Counted from the stretch's first letter, positions 25,101 through 37,872 are shown. The stretch: 60,000 nucleotides of DNA from Adiantum capillus-veneris (GCA_014529385.2 CM043952.1:155101057-155161056), one strand, 5' to 3'. Numbers and translations are program-made. The notes: generated by a model not told the origin, from the sequence alone.

Positions 25101-26488
25101 TCACCCAAGTGTGGTAGATTGGTAATTCCATTTCCCTCTTGAATAGCAAGTCTTGAGTTCAACTCCTCCTCGACTAGATCTTTAAGGTCTCTTGGGATTG
25201 TATCGTATGACATTAAAACTCTCTTCTTCTTCGGAGTGAGTGTGTGTTGGTGTGTGTGTGCTAATAGAAACAGGAAAACGGTATAACATTTCTATAAGCC
25301 AAGTGTGGTACATTTGTTATGCCATTTCCCTCCTGAATAACGGGTCTTGAGTTCAACTCCTCGTTGGCTATATCTTTAAGGTCTCTTGGGATAGTCTACT
25401 ACAATGTTAAAACTCTCTTCTTCTTGTGTGTGTGTGGGGTGTGTGTGTGTGTGTGTGTGCTAAAGAAAGCAGGAAAATGGAACAACCTTTCTATCATCCA
25501 AGTGTGGTAGATTGGTTCTACCATTTCCCTCTTGAATAATATGTCTTGAGATCAACTCCTTATCGGATAGATCTTTGAGGTCTCTTGGAATAGTTTCCTT
25601 TGACGTTAAAACTCTCTTCTTCTCGAGTGTGTGTGTTTGTGGGTGTGTATATGTGTGTTTATAGAAACAGTAAAATGGTATAACCTTTCTATCACCCAAG
25701 TGTGGTAGATTGGTTCAGCCATTTCCCTCTTGAATAGCAAGTCTTGAGTTCAACTCCTTGTAGGCTAGATCTTTAAGGTTTCTTGCAATATTTTAGGATG
25801 TTAAAACTCTCTTCTTCTTGGGTGTGTGTGTGTGTGTGTGTGTGCTTATAAAAAGAGGAAAATGCTATAGCCTTTCTATCACCCAAGTGTGGTAGATTGG
25901 TTCTGCCATTTGCCTCTTGAATAATAGGTCTTGAGTTCAACTCCTCGTTGGCTAGATCTTTAAGGTCTCTTTGGATAGTCTACTACGATGTTAAAACTCT
26001 CTTCTTCTTGTGTGTGTGGTGTGGGTGTGTGTGTGTGTGTGTGCTTATAAAAAGAGGAGAATGGAATAACCCTTCTATCACCCAAGTGTGGTAGATTGGT
26101 TCTACCATTTCCCTCTTGAAAAATATGTCTTGAGTTCAACTCCTCATCGGCTAGATCTTTGAGGTCGCTTGGGATAGTTTCCTTCGACGTTAAAACTCTC
26201 TTCTTCTCAGCTGTGTGTGTCAATTCTTGAGTTCAACTCCTCATTGATTAGATCTTTAAGGTCTCTTGGGATAGTTTCCTATGAGGTTAAAACTCTCTTC
26301 TTCTCGGGTCTGTGTGTGTGTGTGCTAATAAAACGAGGAAAATGGTATAATATTTCTATCACCCAAGTGTGGTAGATTGGTTATGCCATATCGCTCTCGA
26401 ATAATAGGTCTTGAATTCAACTCCTCGTCGGCTAGATCTTTAAGATCTCTTGGGATACTTCCCTAGGATGTTAAAACTCTACTCTTCT

Positions 26489-26524
<36 letters not shown>

Positions 26525-29500
26525 CGCTAATAAAAAGAGGAAAACGGTATAACCTTTCTATCACCCAGCTGGTGTGGTAGATTGGTTATGCCATTTCCCT
26601 CTAGGTAAAAGTTCTTGAGTTCAACTCTTCGTTGTATAGATTTCTAAAGTCTCCTGGGATAGTTTCCTACAACATTAAACTCTCTTTTCAGGTGTGTGTG
26701 TGTGTGGGTGTGTGTTTGTGTGTGCTGCTAGAAAGAGGAAAATGGTATAACCTTACTATCACCCAAGTGTGGGAGATTGGTGATGCAATTTTCCTCTTGA
26801 ATAATATTCTTGAGTCCAACTCCTCCTCATCTATAACTTTTAGGTCTCTTCGGATAGTTTCCTACGACGTTAGAACTCTCTTCTTCTCAGAGGCGTGTGT
26901 GTGTGCTAATAACAATAGGAAAATTGTATAACTTTTCTATCATCCAAGTGTGGTAGATTGGTTATGGAAATTCCCTCTTGAATAACGGGTCTTGAGTTCA
27001 ACTCCTCATCGGTTAGTTTCCTACGATGTTAAAACTCTCTTCTTCTTGTGTGTGTGTGTGCTAATAAAAAGTGAAAAAGGGTATAACATTTCTATCACCC
27101 AAGTGTGGTAGATTGGTTATGCCATTTCCCTCTTGAATAACAGGTCTAGAGTGAAACTCCTCGTCCACTAGATCTTTAAGCTCTCTTGGAATAGTTTCCT
27201 ACCATGTTAAAACACTCTTCTTCTTGGTGTGTGAGTGTGTGTGGGTGTGTGTGTGTGATAATAGAAAGAGGAAAGTGGTATAACCTTTCTGTCACCCAAG
27301 TGTGCTAGATTAGTAATACCATTTCCCTCTTGAATAATAGGTCTTGATTTCAACTCCTCGTCGAGTACATCTTTAAGGTCTCTTGGGATAGTTTCCTACG
27401 ATGTTAAAACTCTCTTCTTCTCTGGTGTGTGTATATGTGTTTGTGTGAGTGTGTGTGTGTGCTAATAGAAAGAGGAAAATGGTATCACCTTTCTATCACC
27501 CAAGTGTGCTAGATGTGTAATGCCATTTTCCTCTTGAATACGAGGTCTTGAGTCCAACTCCTCATCGGCTAGATCTTTACGATCTCTTGGGATAGTTTCC
27601 TACGACGTTTAAACTCTCTTCTTCTTGGGTGTGTGTCTCGAGTGTGTGTGTGCTAAAAATAAATATAAAATGGTATAACCTTACAATCACCCAAGTGGTG
27701 TGGTAGATTGGTTATGCCATTTTCCTCTAGAATAACAGGTATTGAGTTCAACTCCTCATGGCTAGATCTTTAGGGTCTCTTGGGATAGTTTGCTACGATG
27801 TTAAAAGTCTCTTCTTCTTGTGTGTGTGTGTGTGTGTGCGTGTGTGTGTGCTAATAGAAAGAGGAAAATGGTATAACCTTTCTATCACGCAAGTGTTGTA
27901 GATTGGTTACACCACTTTCCTCTTGAGTAACAGGTCTTGAGTTCAACTCCTTGTCGGCCCGGCTAGATCTTCAAGGTCTCTTTTGGATAGTTTCCTACGA
28001 TGTTAAAACACTCTTCTTCTCGGGTGTGTGTGTGTGTGTGTGTGTGCGTGTGCACTAGTAAAAAGAGAAAAATGGTACAATCTTTCTATTACCCAAGTGT
28101 GGTAGATGGGTTATGCCATTTTCCTCTTGACAAACAAGTCTTGAGTTCAAATCCTCATTGACTATATCTTTAAGTATCTTTTGATAGTTTCCTAGGATGT
28201 TAAAACTCTATTCTTCTCTCATGTGTGCGTGTGTGTGTGCGCGTGTGCGTGTGTACGCGCTAATAAAAAGAATAAAATGGTATAACCTGTCTATCACCCA
28301 ACTGGTGTGGTAGAGTGGTTATGCCATTTCCCTCTAGAATAACATGCCTTGAGCTCAACTCTTCGTTGGGTAGATCTTTAAGGTCTCTTGGGATAGTTTC
28401 CTATGAGGTTAAAGCTCTCTTTTTTTTAGGTGTGTGTGTGTGTGTATTAATAGAAAGAGGAATTTGGTATAACCTTTCTATCACCCAAGTGCGGTAGATT
28501 GGTTATGCCATTTCCGTCTTGAATAACAAGTCTTGAGTTCAACTCCTCATCGGCGAGATCTTTAGGTCTCTTTGGATAGTTTCCTAAGATGTTTAAACTC
28601 TCTTCTTCTCCAGTGTGTGTGTGTGGGTGTGGGCATGTGTGCTAATAAAAAGAGGAAAATGGTATAAGCTTTCTATCACCCAGATGGTGTGGTAGATTGG
28701 TTATGCAATTTTCTTCTAGAATCACAAGTCTTGAGTTCAACTCTTCGTCGGCGGCTAGATCTTTAAGGTCTCTTGTGATAGTTTCCTACGATGTTAAAAC
28801 TCTCTTCTTCTTAGGTATGTGTGTGTGTATATAATCTTTCTATCACCCAAGTGTGGTAAATTGGAAATTTCATTTCCCTCTTGAATAACAAGTCTTGAGT
28901 CCAACTCCTCATCGAACGGCTAGATCTTTAAGGTCTCTTGGGATAGTTTCCTACAATGTTGAAATTGTCTTCTTCTCACGTGTGTGTGTGTGTGTGTGTC
29001 TGTGTGTGTGCTAGCTAATAAAAAGAATAAAATGGTATAGCCTTTCTATCACCCAACTATGGTAGATTGGTTATTCCATTTCTCTCTTGAATATCAGGTT
29101 TTGAGTTAACCTCATCATCGGCTATATCTTTACGGTCTCTTGAGATAGTTTCCTACGATGTTAAAACTATCTTCTTCTCAGGAGCGTGTGTGTGCTAATA
29201 GAAAGAGGAAAATGGTAGAACGTTTCTATCACCCAAGTGGGGTAGATTGGTTATGCCATTTCCCCCTTGAATAATAGGTCTTGAGTTCAACTCCTCGTCG
29301 GCTAGATCTTTAAGGTCTCTTGGGATAGTTTCCTACGATGTTAAGAATCTCTTCTTCTTGGGTGTTTGTGTATGTGTGTGGGTGTGTGTGCAGAACATGG
29401 TATAACCTTTCTATCACCCAAGTGTGGTAGATTAATTATGGCATTTCCCTGTTCAATAACAGGTCTTAAGTTCAACTCGTCATCGGATAGATCTTTAACC

Positions 29501-31619
29501 TCTCTTGGGATACTTTCCTACAACATTAAAACTCTCTTCTTCTCGGGTGTGTGTGTGGGTGTATGTGTGTGTGCGCGCTAATAGAAAGAGGAAAATGGTA
29601 TAACCAATATGTCACCCAAGTGTGGTAGATTGTTAATGCCATTTCAAACTCTCATCTTCTCAGTTGTGTGTGTGTTGTGTGTTTGTGTGTGTGTCTCTGT
29701 GTGTGCTAATACAAAGAGGAAAATGGTATAACCAAATTGTCACCCAAGTGTGGTAGATTGGTAATTCCATTTCCCTCTTGAATAGCAAGTCTTGAGTTCA
29801 ACTCCTCGTCCACTAGATCTTTAAGGTCTCTTGGGATTGTATCATATGACATTAAAACTCTCTTCTTCTTGGGTGTGAGTGTGTGTTGGTGTGTGTGTGC
29901 TAATAGAAAGAGGAAAATGGTATAACATTTCTATAAGCCAAGTGTGGTACATTTGTTATGCCATTTCCCTCTTGAATAACAGGTCTTAAGTCCAACTCCT
30001 CGTCGGCGAGATCTTTAGGGTCTCTTCGGATAGTTTCCTACGACATTAAAACTCTCTTCTTCTTTGGTGTGTGTGTGTGGGTGGGTGTTTGTGTTTGTGT
30101 TAATAAAAAGAGGAAAATGTTATAACCTTTCTATCACCCAAGTGTGGTAGATTGGTTATGCCATTTCCCTCTTGAATAACAGGTCTTGAGTTCAATTCCT
30201 CGGCCTTGAGTTCAATTCCTCGTCGACTAGATCTTTAAAGTCTCTTGCGATAGTTTCCTATGACATTAAAACTCTGATCTTCTTGGGTGTGTGTGTGTGT
30301 GTGCTAATAAAAAGAGTAAAATGGTATAACATTTCTATCACCCAAGTGTGGTGGATTGGTTATTCCATTTCCCTCTTAAATAACACATCTTGATTTCAAC
30401 ACCTCATCGGCTAGATCTTTACAGTCTCTTGGGAAAGTTTTCGACCATGTTAAAACTCTCTTTTTCTCGGGGGTTTGTGTGTGTGTGGGTGTGTGTGTGT
30501 GTGTATTAACAGAAAGAGGAAAATGGTATAACCTTTGTATCACCCAAGTGTGGTAGATTGGTTATGCCATTTCCCTCTTGAATAACAACTCTTGAGTTCA
30601 ACTCCTTGTCGGCTAGATGTTTACATTCTCTTGGCAAGTTTCCTACGATGTTCAAACTCTTTTCTTCTCGGGAGTGTGTGTGGGGTTCTGTGTGTGTGTG
30701 CTAATAGAAACAGGAAACTTGTATAACCTTTCTATCACCCCAGTGTGGTAGATTTGTTATACTTTTTCCCTCTTGAATAAAAAATCTTCAGTTCAACTCC
30801 TCGTCGGCTATTCCTTTACTGTCTGTTGGCATAGTTTCCTACGATGTTCAAACTCTTTTCTTCCCGAGAGTGTGTGGGGGTCTGTGTGTGTGCTAATAGA
30901 AAGAGGAAAGTGGTATAACCTTTCTATTACCTAATTGTGGTAGATTGGTTATGCCATTTCCCTCTTGAATAACAAGTCTTGAGCTCAACTCCTTGTAGGC
31001 TAGATCTTTAAGGTTTCTTGTGATATTTTATTAGGATGTTAAAACTCTCTTGTTCTCGAGTGTGTGTGTGTGTGTGTGTGCTGATAAAAAGAGGAAAATG
31101 GTATAACCTTTCTATCACCCAAGTGTGGTAGATTGGTTATGCCATTTCCCTCTTCAATAACACGTCTTGAGTTCAACTTCTCATGGGCTAGATCTTTAAG
31201 GTCTCTTGGGATAGTTTCCTACCACATTAAGAATCTCTTCTTCTTGGGTGTTTGTGTGTGTGTGTGTGTGCCAATAAAAAGAAGAACATGGTATAATCTT
31301 TCTATCACCCAAGTGTGCTAGATTGGGTATGCCATTGCCCTGTTGAATAACAGGTCCTAAGTTCAACTCCTCGTCGGCGGCTAGATCTTCAAGGTCTCTT
31401 GGGATAGTTTCCTACGAGGTTTAAACTCTCATCTTCTCGGTGTGTGTGTGTGTGTGTGTGTGTGTACGCTAATAGAAAGAGGGAAATGGTATAACCAATC
31501 TGTCACCCAAGTGTGGTAGATTGGTAATGCCATTTCCCTCTTGAATAACATGACTTGAGTTCAATCCTCGTCGCGGCGAGATCTTTAGGGTCTCTTGGGA
31601 TAGTTTCCTACGACATTAA

Positions 31620-32938
31620 CACTAGGTTGGTAATGGGACACTTTTATATCCTGTTAAGTGACCATTTTCCTTGAATTATGTCAAGAGTTTCGAAATGGAT
31701 TTTGAGGTGCTATCGGTCTAGAAAGTTATCTCATGAGCTGAAAAAAACTCGATATTTTTTTGGAATATCAATTCCATCTTTAACCTTGTCCTTGCACAAC
31801 ATTTCACAACCTAAACTGTGTGAAAAAACGGGTCCTCCTTTTTGGCTTTTTTCAACTTTTTGCAACTATACCACTCTAGAATTCATGTTTGTGAGCTCTA
31901 TATTTCTAGAGAACTATCTTTAGTAGTCCTCAACATGTCCTATGCTTCTAGGGAGAAATAAACGTAAAGTTGTAAGTTATGACCAAATTGCAAAAATTGT
32001 AAAATCCTGTTTTTTAGCCAATTTTAGCTCTTCTATGATTTTTTGGTGACTTTCATGATATCCAAATGCAGTTTTGATTTTCTATGTCACATATTGTAAC
32101 ATAAAGCTAATATTCCTTGAGTTTTGGGGTACCTAATACTCTATTTTTCATAGTAGACAACGATGGTTGATTTTTTCAATTATAGAAGAAAACGAAACAT
32201 TCTAGTATATCAAGTATAGCTTTTTCAATATTGTTAGTTTCTTGTGAAAACTACATGCATTTTGTAGGTAATAACCATATCTAGTCATAAGGATCAAATT
32301 TGGATAGATATTGAATAGTTTCTATGGGATTCTACAACTCATAATGTTGAACCCAGTTTTTTCATGTTTGCTGTATTTAGCACTTCATCTTTGTCCCCAA
32401 GATTCCCCTTGGTAAGAGATGTATTATTCTTTTGACATGCTCCATGGCTCCTTATGAACCTAAAGGACAATAGGGAACTAAGAAAACATGCATATATTAT
32501 TTGTATTGAGTGTGGCTATTGAAACTTTGATGATAGGTTTGCAGAATGGTAAAAATTCAACTTTTTTGTACCTATTTCTTTTGGCAAAACAAAAAATAGT
32601 GAGTGAGAAGCAATCATATGTTCTGATCACCAACCCATTGAAGTTAAGTAGGGAATTTATCTCAAGTCCTACAAAAATCCCTAATCTTATTTTTATGCAA
32701 CAAAACGTAAGAAATGACTGTTTTGATGAAAATGTACTGGTCCATCAACTTTGGAGGCTTGGTGTGACCAAAAGATGAGAAATTTTACAAGTTTCTTATT
32801 TTTTACATGTGTAGTAGGCCTTGAACTATAACCTCATGAAAGGATTTTACAAAATGAGTGGATCTACTATGGTTTTGAAGGTTTTTTTCAAAACCCTGAA
32901 AGGACACTTTTATGTCCTGTTAGGTTACCAACCTATTG
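31620..32938 (+). mobile_element. Nonautonomous TTAA-flanked element, copy 1
   Basis: 1319 bp inserted into a satellite unit: left flank CCTACGACATTAA, right flank TTAAAACTCTCTTG, where uninterrupted units read ACGACATTAAAACTCTC. Termini are CACTAGGTTGGTAA and, inverted, CAATAGGTTGGTAA. Subterminal GGACAC...TTTTAT.TCC blocks are shared with copy 2, and the interior aligns with copy 2 in reverse orientation. Short ORFs show no transposase motifs. A TTAA duplication suggests piggyBac-type, but a TA duplication with one more terminal base (Tc1/mariner-type) fits equally well. Confidence 0.75.
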
Positions 32939-32956
32939 TTAAAACTCTCTTGTTGA

Positions 32957-34998
32957 ACCCTTGGTGTTGCCTTTACAATCCAATCCCCTTGGTTATTATC
33001 TACCTTGTCAAACCCCTTGGCAGCTTGTGGTCTTACAATCCACTACCCCTTGGCAGCTTGTGGTCTTACTTCCTTGAAAGTGCAAGTGTGAAGGTTCCAA
33101 GAATTGACCATTAACACTTTATAAGTGATTCAGTAATCAGGACCTAGGTCTTGCCCCAAAATTGTACTCGTACAGATAATCTTAGCGCTATATGTAAAAA
33201 AAGAGATCCACTCAAGTTGGAATCGTATTCACAAGTGGATCTTTTCTAGACCCAAAAATCCATAATCTTGGGTTTTTGTGAACAACCGTGCTGTTTGAAT
33301 TGCTTGATCTATACACCTTGGTAGAGATAAGCATATATGAATTTGAGACTTTCAAAAACTCAACTTGATCTTCACACTCAAAGTGTGTAGTTGTAAAGTA
33401 ACACCCAAAAATTAGTAATGGCAAGACGCTTTCTTGTCCATTAACACTAGAATGGTAACCTAACAGGACATAAAAGTGTCCTTTCAGGGTTTTGGGAAAA
33501 AATTCCAAAACCATATTAGATCCACTCATTTTGAAAAATCTTTTCATGAGCTTATAGTTCAATAAATACTACATATTGAAAAAATGAGAACCTTGTAATT
33601 TTTCTCATCCCTTGGTCACTAGAAGCCTCCAAAGTTAATGGACCAGTGCATTTTGCCCAAAACAGCAATTTCTTACGGTTGATTGCATATAAATAAGAGT
33701 GGAGATTTTTGTAGGACATGAGATAAAATGCCCCGTTAACTTCAATGGGTTGGTGACCAAAACATATGGTTGCTTTTACCTCACTAATTGTTTTTTGGGC
33801 AAAAACAATAGGTACAAAAAAGTTGCATTTTTGTCATTCTGTTGACCTATCATCAAAGTTTCTATAGTCACGCTCAATACAGATACTATATACATGTTTT
33901 CTTAGTTCCCTTTGGGCCTATGGATTCAAAAGGAGCCATGGAGCATGTCAAAATGATAATGGATCTCTTACAATTGGAACCTTGGGGGCAATGATAAAGT
34001 GCTAAATACAGCAAACATGAAAAAACTGGGTTTAGCATTATGACCTCTAGAAACCCATAGAAACTACTCAATATCTAGCCAAGTTTGTAGTCTATGATTA
34101 GATATGGTTACTACCTACAAAATACACACAATTGGCCTAAGAAACTAGCAATATTGAGAAAGTTATACTTGCTACTCTAAAATGTATCACATTCTTCAGC
34201 AATCAAAAAACTCAACCATCATCATATACTATGCTATATAGCATATTAGGTCCCCCAAAACTCAAGGAAGATTAGCTTTATGTTATACATTACACTTACA
34301 CAATCAAAATTGAATTTGGATATCAAGAAAGCCACCAAAAAAATCATAAAAGTGCTAATTTTGGCAAAAAAACAGGATTATGCAATTCTTGTAAATTGGT
34401 CATAACTTTCAATTTTAACACTTAGCTCTCCCTACAAGCATCAAAACATGCTGAGAACTATGAAGGCCTAACCTCTAGCCATCTAAACCTCACAAACATG
34501 AAGTTTAGAGTGGTATAGTTGCCAAAAATTGGAAAAAAACACAAAACAGGACCCGTTTTTCACACAGTTTAGGTTCAAAAATGTTGTGCAAGAGTAAGGT
34601 TAATGGTGAGATCGATACTAAAAACAAAATGCTAAGTTTTTTTCAGCTCATAAGGCAACTTTGTGGATATATAGCACCTAAAAATTGATTTTCATACTCT
34701 TCAAATAATTCAAGCAAAATGGTCACTTAACAGGACACAAAAGTGTCCAAGGACATAAAAGTGTCCTGTTACCATTCTAGTGTTAAAATTGATGGGCACT
34801 GAGCCGGTTAGAATTGTTCAATCTTGAAATCAAACACTAATGGATTACAAATGGATGGCTCTTAGCCATTCCAAAATAGGGTGCCCTTAGCCTTTCAAAC
34901 ACAGATGGATCTTATCCCTTCATGTTACCATATCAACATAGAAAGATTTTAGTAAAATCATGCCTAATTTCACCTTTCCCACCACAGAGAATTAGGAT

Positions 34999-35039
<41 letters not shown>

Positions 35040-35871
35040 GAATGCTTGGCTAAGGAAAATACCTTATTTTACTGTATTGTATGCCTCTATGCAAACAATG
35101 GCTATGTGGTAGCTTATCCTATAAGTGTACAACAATATTCTTGTACAATTCTCTCTTAAAAAGAGATATTATAAGTCACATCTTGACCCATCTTTCTTAT
35201 ATGTAATCTTGACTGTATCAGTGCATATGTATGGCACTTTGCGTGTGAATAAACATAAACAAACATTGTTTTAAAACATCAATAATTGAGCTTGTCATTG
35301 ACAAAGTAGCTGATGTTATAGCGGAAGCATATACAATGATGGGTGTTGTATTTCCATCGTACTAGTATGCCATGCATACATAGCAAACAATAGAATAATA
35401 AGCCCATGGCTTCAATGACAATCTCAACCATGTGAGCTTCTGATATACGTGCCTTGCACGATCACACTGTCATGGATACATCACAGTGCATTGTTTCCAA
35501 ACTCAAATATGAGATTATATCCACTTTATGCCAAATATATGTGCCATTATCTTGGATTTAAAGTCATTTGATGATACCTTGGTACATAAGAGAAGCCTGC
35601 AAACATCTTGACCGATTTCTCGACGTTCGTATGCTAATAGCGTATTCCAAACTGTGGAAATCGCTATGCCAAATGGTGAAAGGGAAGCCTTGCTTCACAT
35701 AAATACTCATGGAGTTTTGGTGCTCATAGTTAACAAATACACTTGCCAATTCACAATTTTATAGAAAAAGAAAGTTGACCTTGTTGAGAATTCACAGATG
35801 ATCGAGCTTGTTGAATTGTACAATGTATTGAAAAAGAGATAAATACTTGCTCTTGAATTCAACTCCTCATC
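32957..35871. repeat. Duplicated flank, copy B (with insertion)
   Basis: Colinear with 11968-13455 from 33040 to 33440 and from 34787 to 35871, interrupted by the 1338-bp element. The first 80 bp differ: CCCCTTGGCAGCTTGTGG occurs twice (33012 and 33050), as if a short internal duplication replaced the spacer present in copy A. It begins only 18 bp after copy 1 of the TTAA element and passes directly into the second satellite array. Confidence 0.85.
33445..34782 (-). mobile_element. Nonautonomous TTAA-flanked element, copy 2
   Basis: 1338 bp with perfect 15-bp terminal inverted repeats (CACTAGAATGGTAAC at 33445-33459 and its complement at 34768-34782), flanked by TTAA at 33441-33444 and 34783-34786. 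The paralogous empty site at about 12370 has a single TTAA. Interior sequence is homologous to 31620-32938 in the opposite orientation but clearly diverged. Subterminal palindromes GGACATAAAAGTGTCC occur at both ends. No transposase is encoded. Confidence 0.85.
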
Positions 35872-36899
35872 GGCTAGATCTTGACGGTCTCTTGCCATAG
35901 TTTCCTACGATGTTCAAACTCTTTTGTTCTCCGGAGTGTGTGTGGGGGTATGTGTGTGTGCGCTGAAAGAAAGAGGAAACTTGTATAACCTTTCTATCAC
36001 CCAAGTGTGGTAGATTGGTTATGCCATTTCCCTCTTGAATAACAAGTCTTGAGTTTAACTCCTTGTAGGCTAGATCTTTAACGTTTCTTGGAATATTTTA
36101 TTAGGATGTTAAAACTCTATTCTTCTCGGGTGTGTGTGTGGGTGTGTGTGTGCGTGCTGATAAAAAGAGGAAAATGCTACAACCTTTCTATCACCCAAGT
36201 GTGGTAGATTGGTTCTTCCATTTCCCTCTTGAATAACAGGTCTGTAGTTCAACTCCTCGTTGGCTAGATCTTTAAGGTCTCTTGGGATAGTCTACTATGA
36301 TGTTAAAACTCTCTTCTTCTTGTGTGTGTGGTGTGGGTGTGTGCTAATAAAAAGAGGAAAATGGAATAACCTTTCTATCACCCAAGTGTGGTAGATTGGT
36401 TCTGCCATTTCCCTCTTGAAAAATATGTCTTGAGTTCAACTCCTCATTGGCTAGATCTTTGCGGTCACTTGGGATAGTTTCCTTCGACGTTAAAACTCTC
36501 TTCTTCTCAGCTGTGTGTGTTTGTGGGTGCGTATGTGTGTGTTTATAGAAAGAGGAAAATGGTATAACCTTTCTATCACCCAAGTGTGGTAGATTGGTTA
36601 GGCCATTTCCCTCTTGAATAACAGGTCTTGAGTTCAACTCCTCGTCGGCTAGATCTTCAACGTCTCTTGGGATAGTTTCCTACGATGTTAAAACACTCTT
36701 CTTCTCGGGTGTGTGCATGTGTGTGTGTGTGTGCGCGCGCGCTAGTGAAAAGAGGAAAATGGTATAGCCTTTCTATCACCCAAGTGTGGTAGACTCATTA
36801 TGCCATTCCCCTCTTGAATAACAGGTCTTGAGTTCAACTCATTGATTAGATATTTAAGGTCTTGCTCTTGTTACTAACTTTGAAGTTGCTGTTGAATGA

Positions 36900-37101
36900 C
36901 TAGAGGTTGTCTAGATGGTCATTGTCGGGGATGTAGTGACTCTTGCCGCCCTGAAGATCCACCTTCTTCCCTATCTTCTGAAGACATTTCACCAGTACTT
37001 TTGGATCGACGGAGCCCACCATGAGTGAAGGCAGCAATACCCTATATTCCATTGAGGGCTTTCTTCACCCGCTTCATGCAGGCATCGCAGTCTATGGAGA
37101 C
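36900..37101 (-). pseudogene. Heavy-metal-associated (HIPP-like) gene fragment
   Basis: Minus strand from 37101: after an acceptor-like ttagatttag, the sequence encodes VSIDCDACMKRVKKALNGI, which carries the metal-binding C-x2-C (CDAC) and helix of an HMA domain. A TAG and a one-base frame change follow near 37043. The second frame gives GSVDPKVLVKCLQKIGKKVDL, the C-terminal half of the HMA fold, ending at a TAG at 36900-36902. The acceptor-like junction suggests a genomic rather than processed copy. It is embedded in the satellite, and the frame damage makes it a pseudogene. Confidence 0.75.
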
Positions 37102-37235
37102 CTAAATCTAATCTAATATAACGTAAATCTAAATCTAGCTAAATAAACGTAAATCTAACTAAAAATAAACCTAAATCTAATCTAATTTAACTTAAATAAA
37201 CCTAAATCTAATTTAACGTAAGTCTACATCCAACC
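37102..37235. repeat. Degenerate AAATCTAA-type repeats, probable intron remnant
   Basis: CCTAAATCTAA-like words recur at 10-13-bp intervals. Immediately next to the acceptor of the HMA exon, this is most simply intron sequence carried along with the fragment. It is not a telomere repeat: the spacing is irregular and the CCCTAAA unit is absent. Confidence 0.5.
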
Positions 37236-37504
37236 TAATCTTTAACGTCTTTTAGGATAGTTTCCTACGACGTTATAACTCTCTTCTTCTTGTGTGTGTG
37301 CGCGTGTGTGGATGTGTATGCCAATAAAAAGAGATAAATGGTATAACCTTTCTATCACCCATGCCAAGTATGATAGATTGGTTATGCCATTTCTCTCTTG
37401 AATAATAGGTCTTGAGTTCAACTCCTCGTCGGTTAGATCTTTAGGTCTTTTAATTTTAATTAGTCTCCTACGACGTTAAATTAGTTTCTCTCTCTTTCTC
37501 TATC

Positions 37505-37760
37505 AATGTGTGTGCGTTTTTTTGTTTATGCATGTTTTCTCTCTCTTTTCCTCTCTCAATGTGTGCGTTTTTTGTTTATGCATGTTCTCTCTCTCTTTTC
37601 CTCTCTCAATGTGTGCGTTTTTTGTTTATGCGTGCTCTCTCTCTCTTTTCCTCTCTCAATGTGTGCGTTTTTTGTTTATGCATGCTCTCTCTCTCTTTTC
37701 CTCTCTCAATGTGTGTGTGCATTCTTTGTTTATGTATGTGTGTGTGCGTTTTTTTTTATG
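37505..37760. repeat. 50-bp tandem repeat, about 5 copies
   Basis: Copies with AATGTGTGCGTTTTTTGTTT, then ATGCATGCTCTCTCTCTCTT and TTCCTCTCTC begin at 37505 (53 bp to the next), 37558, 37608, 37658 and 37708, the last diverging. All three plus-strand frames stay open through it (up to 183 codons), giving long low-complexity ORFs not supported as genes. Confidence 0.9.
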
Positions 37761-37766
37761 TTTGTA

Positions 37767-37769
<3 letters not shown>

Positions 37770-37804
<35 letters not shown>

Positions 37805-37813
37805 AAAACACTA

Positions 37814-37872
<59 letters not shown>

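Larger units (their letters stand above)
13456..31615 (+). repeat. tRNA/SINE-like satellite, array 1 (~95 units of ~190 bp)
   Basis: Head-to-tail units follow one pattern: GCTAATAAAAAGAGGAAAATGG, then TATAACCTTTCTATCACCCA, AGTGTGGTAGATTGGTTATG, CCATTTCCCTCTTGAATAAC, AGGTCTTGAGTTCAACTCCT, GGCTAGATCTTTAAGGTCTC, TTGGGATAGTTTCCTACGAT, GTTAAAACTCTCTTCTTCTC, and a (TG)n tract of varying length. Within most units TGGTAGATTGG matches a Pol III A box, and GAGTTCAACTCC resembles a B box, at a constant 32-nt spacing. The predicted anticodon-loop position reads CTCTTGA. Unit variants (for example CTCGAG within the TG tract, or GGGCATGTGTGC) recur every 5.7-6.7 kb. Orientation is uniform. Open frames in the array are artefacts of the repeat. 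Confidence 0.9.

Noticed and set aside
13705-26223. Repeated open frames on both strands of the satellite (60-118 codons) with similar peptides such as EEL(N)SRPVIQEGNG
   Set aside because: They come from the repeated unit staying open in one frame when the TG tract length is compatible; they break unpredictably with TG length, and no start context or domain is present.
31678-32778. ORFs of 81 and 96 codons in the first TTAA-flanked element
   Set aside because: No transposase motif, and the equivalent frames are not maintained in the homologous copy at 33445-34782.
37100-37235. Telomere-like repeat
   Set aside because: CCTAAATCTAA words are irregularly spaced and never form CCCTAAA tandem units; more likely an AT-rich intron remnant.
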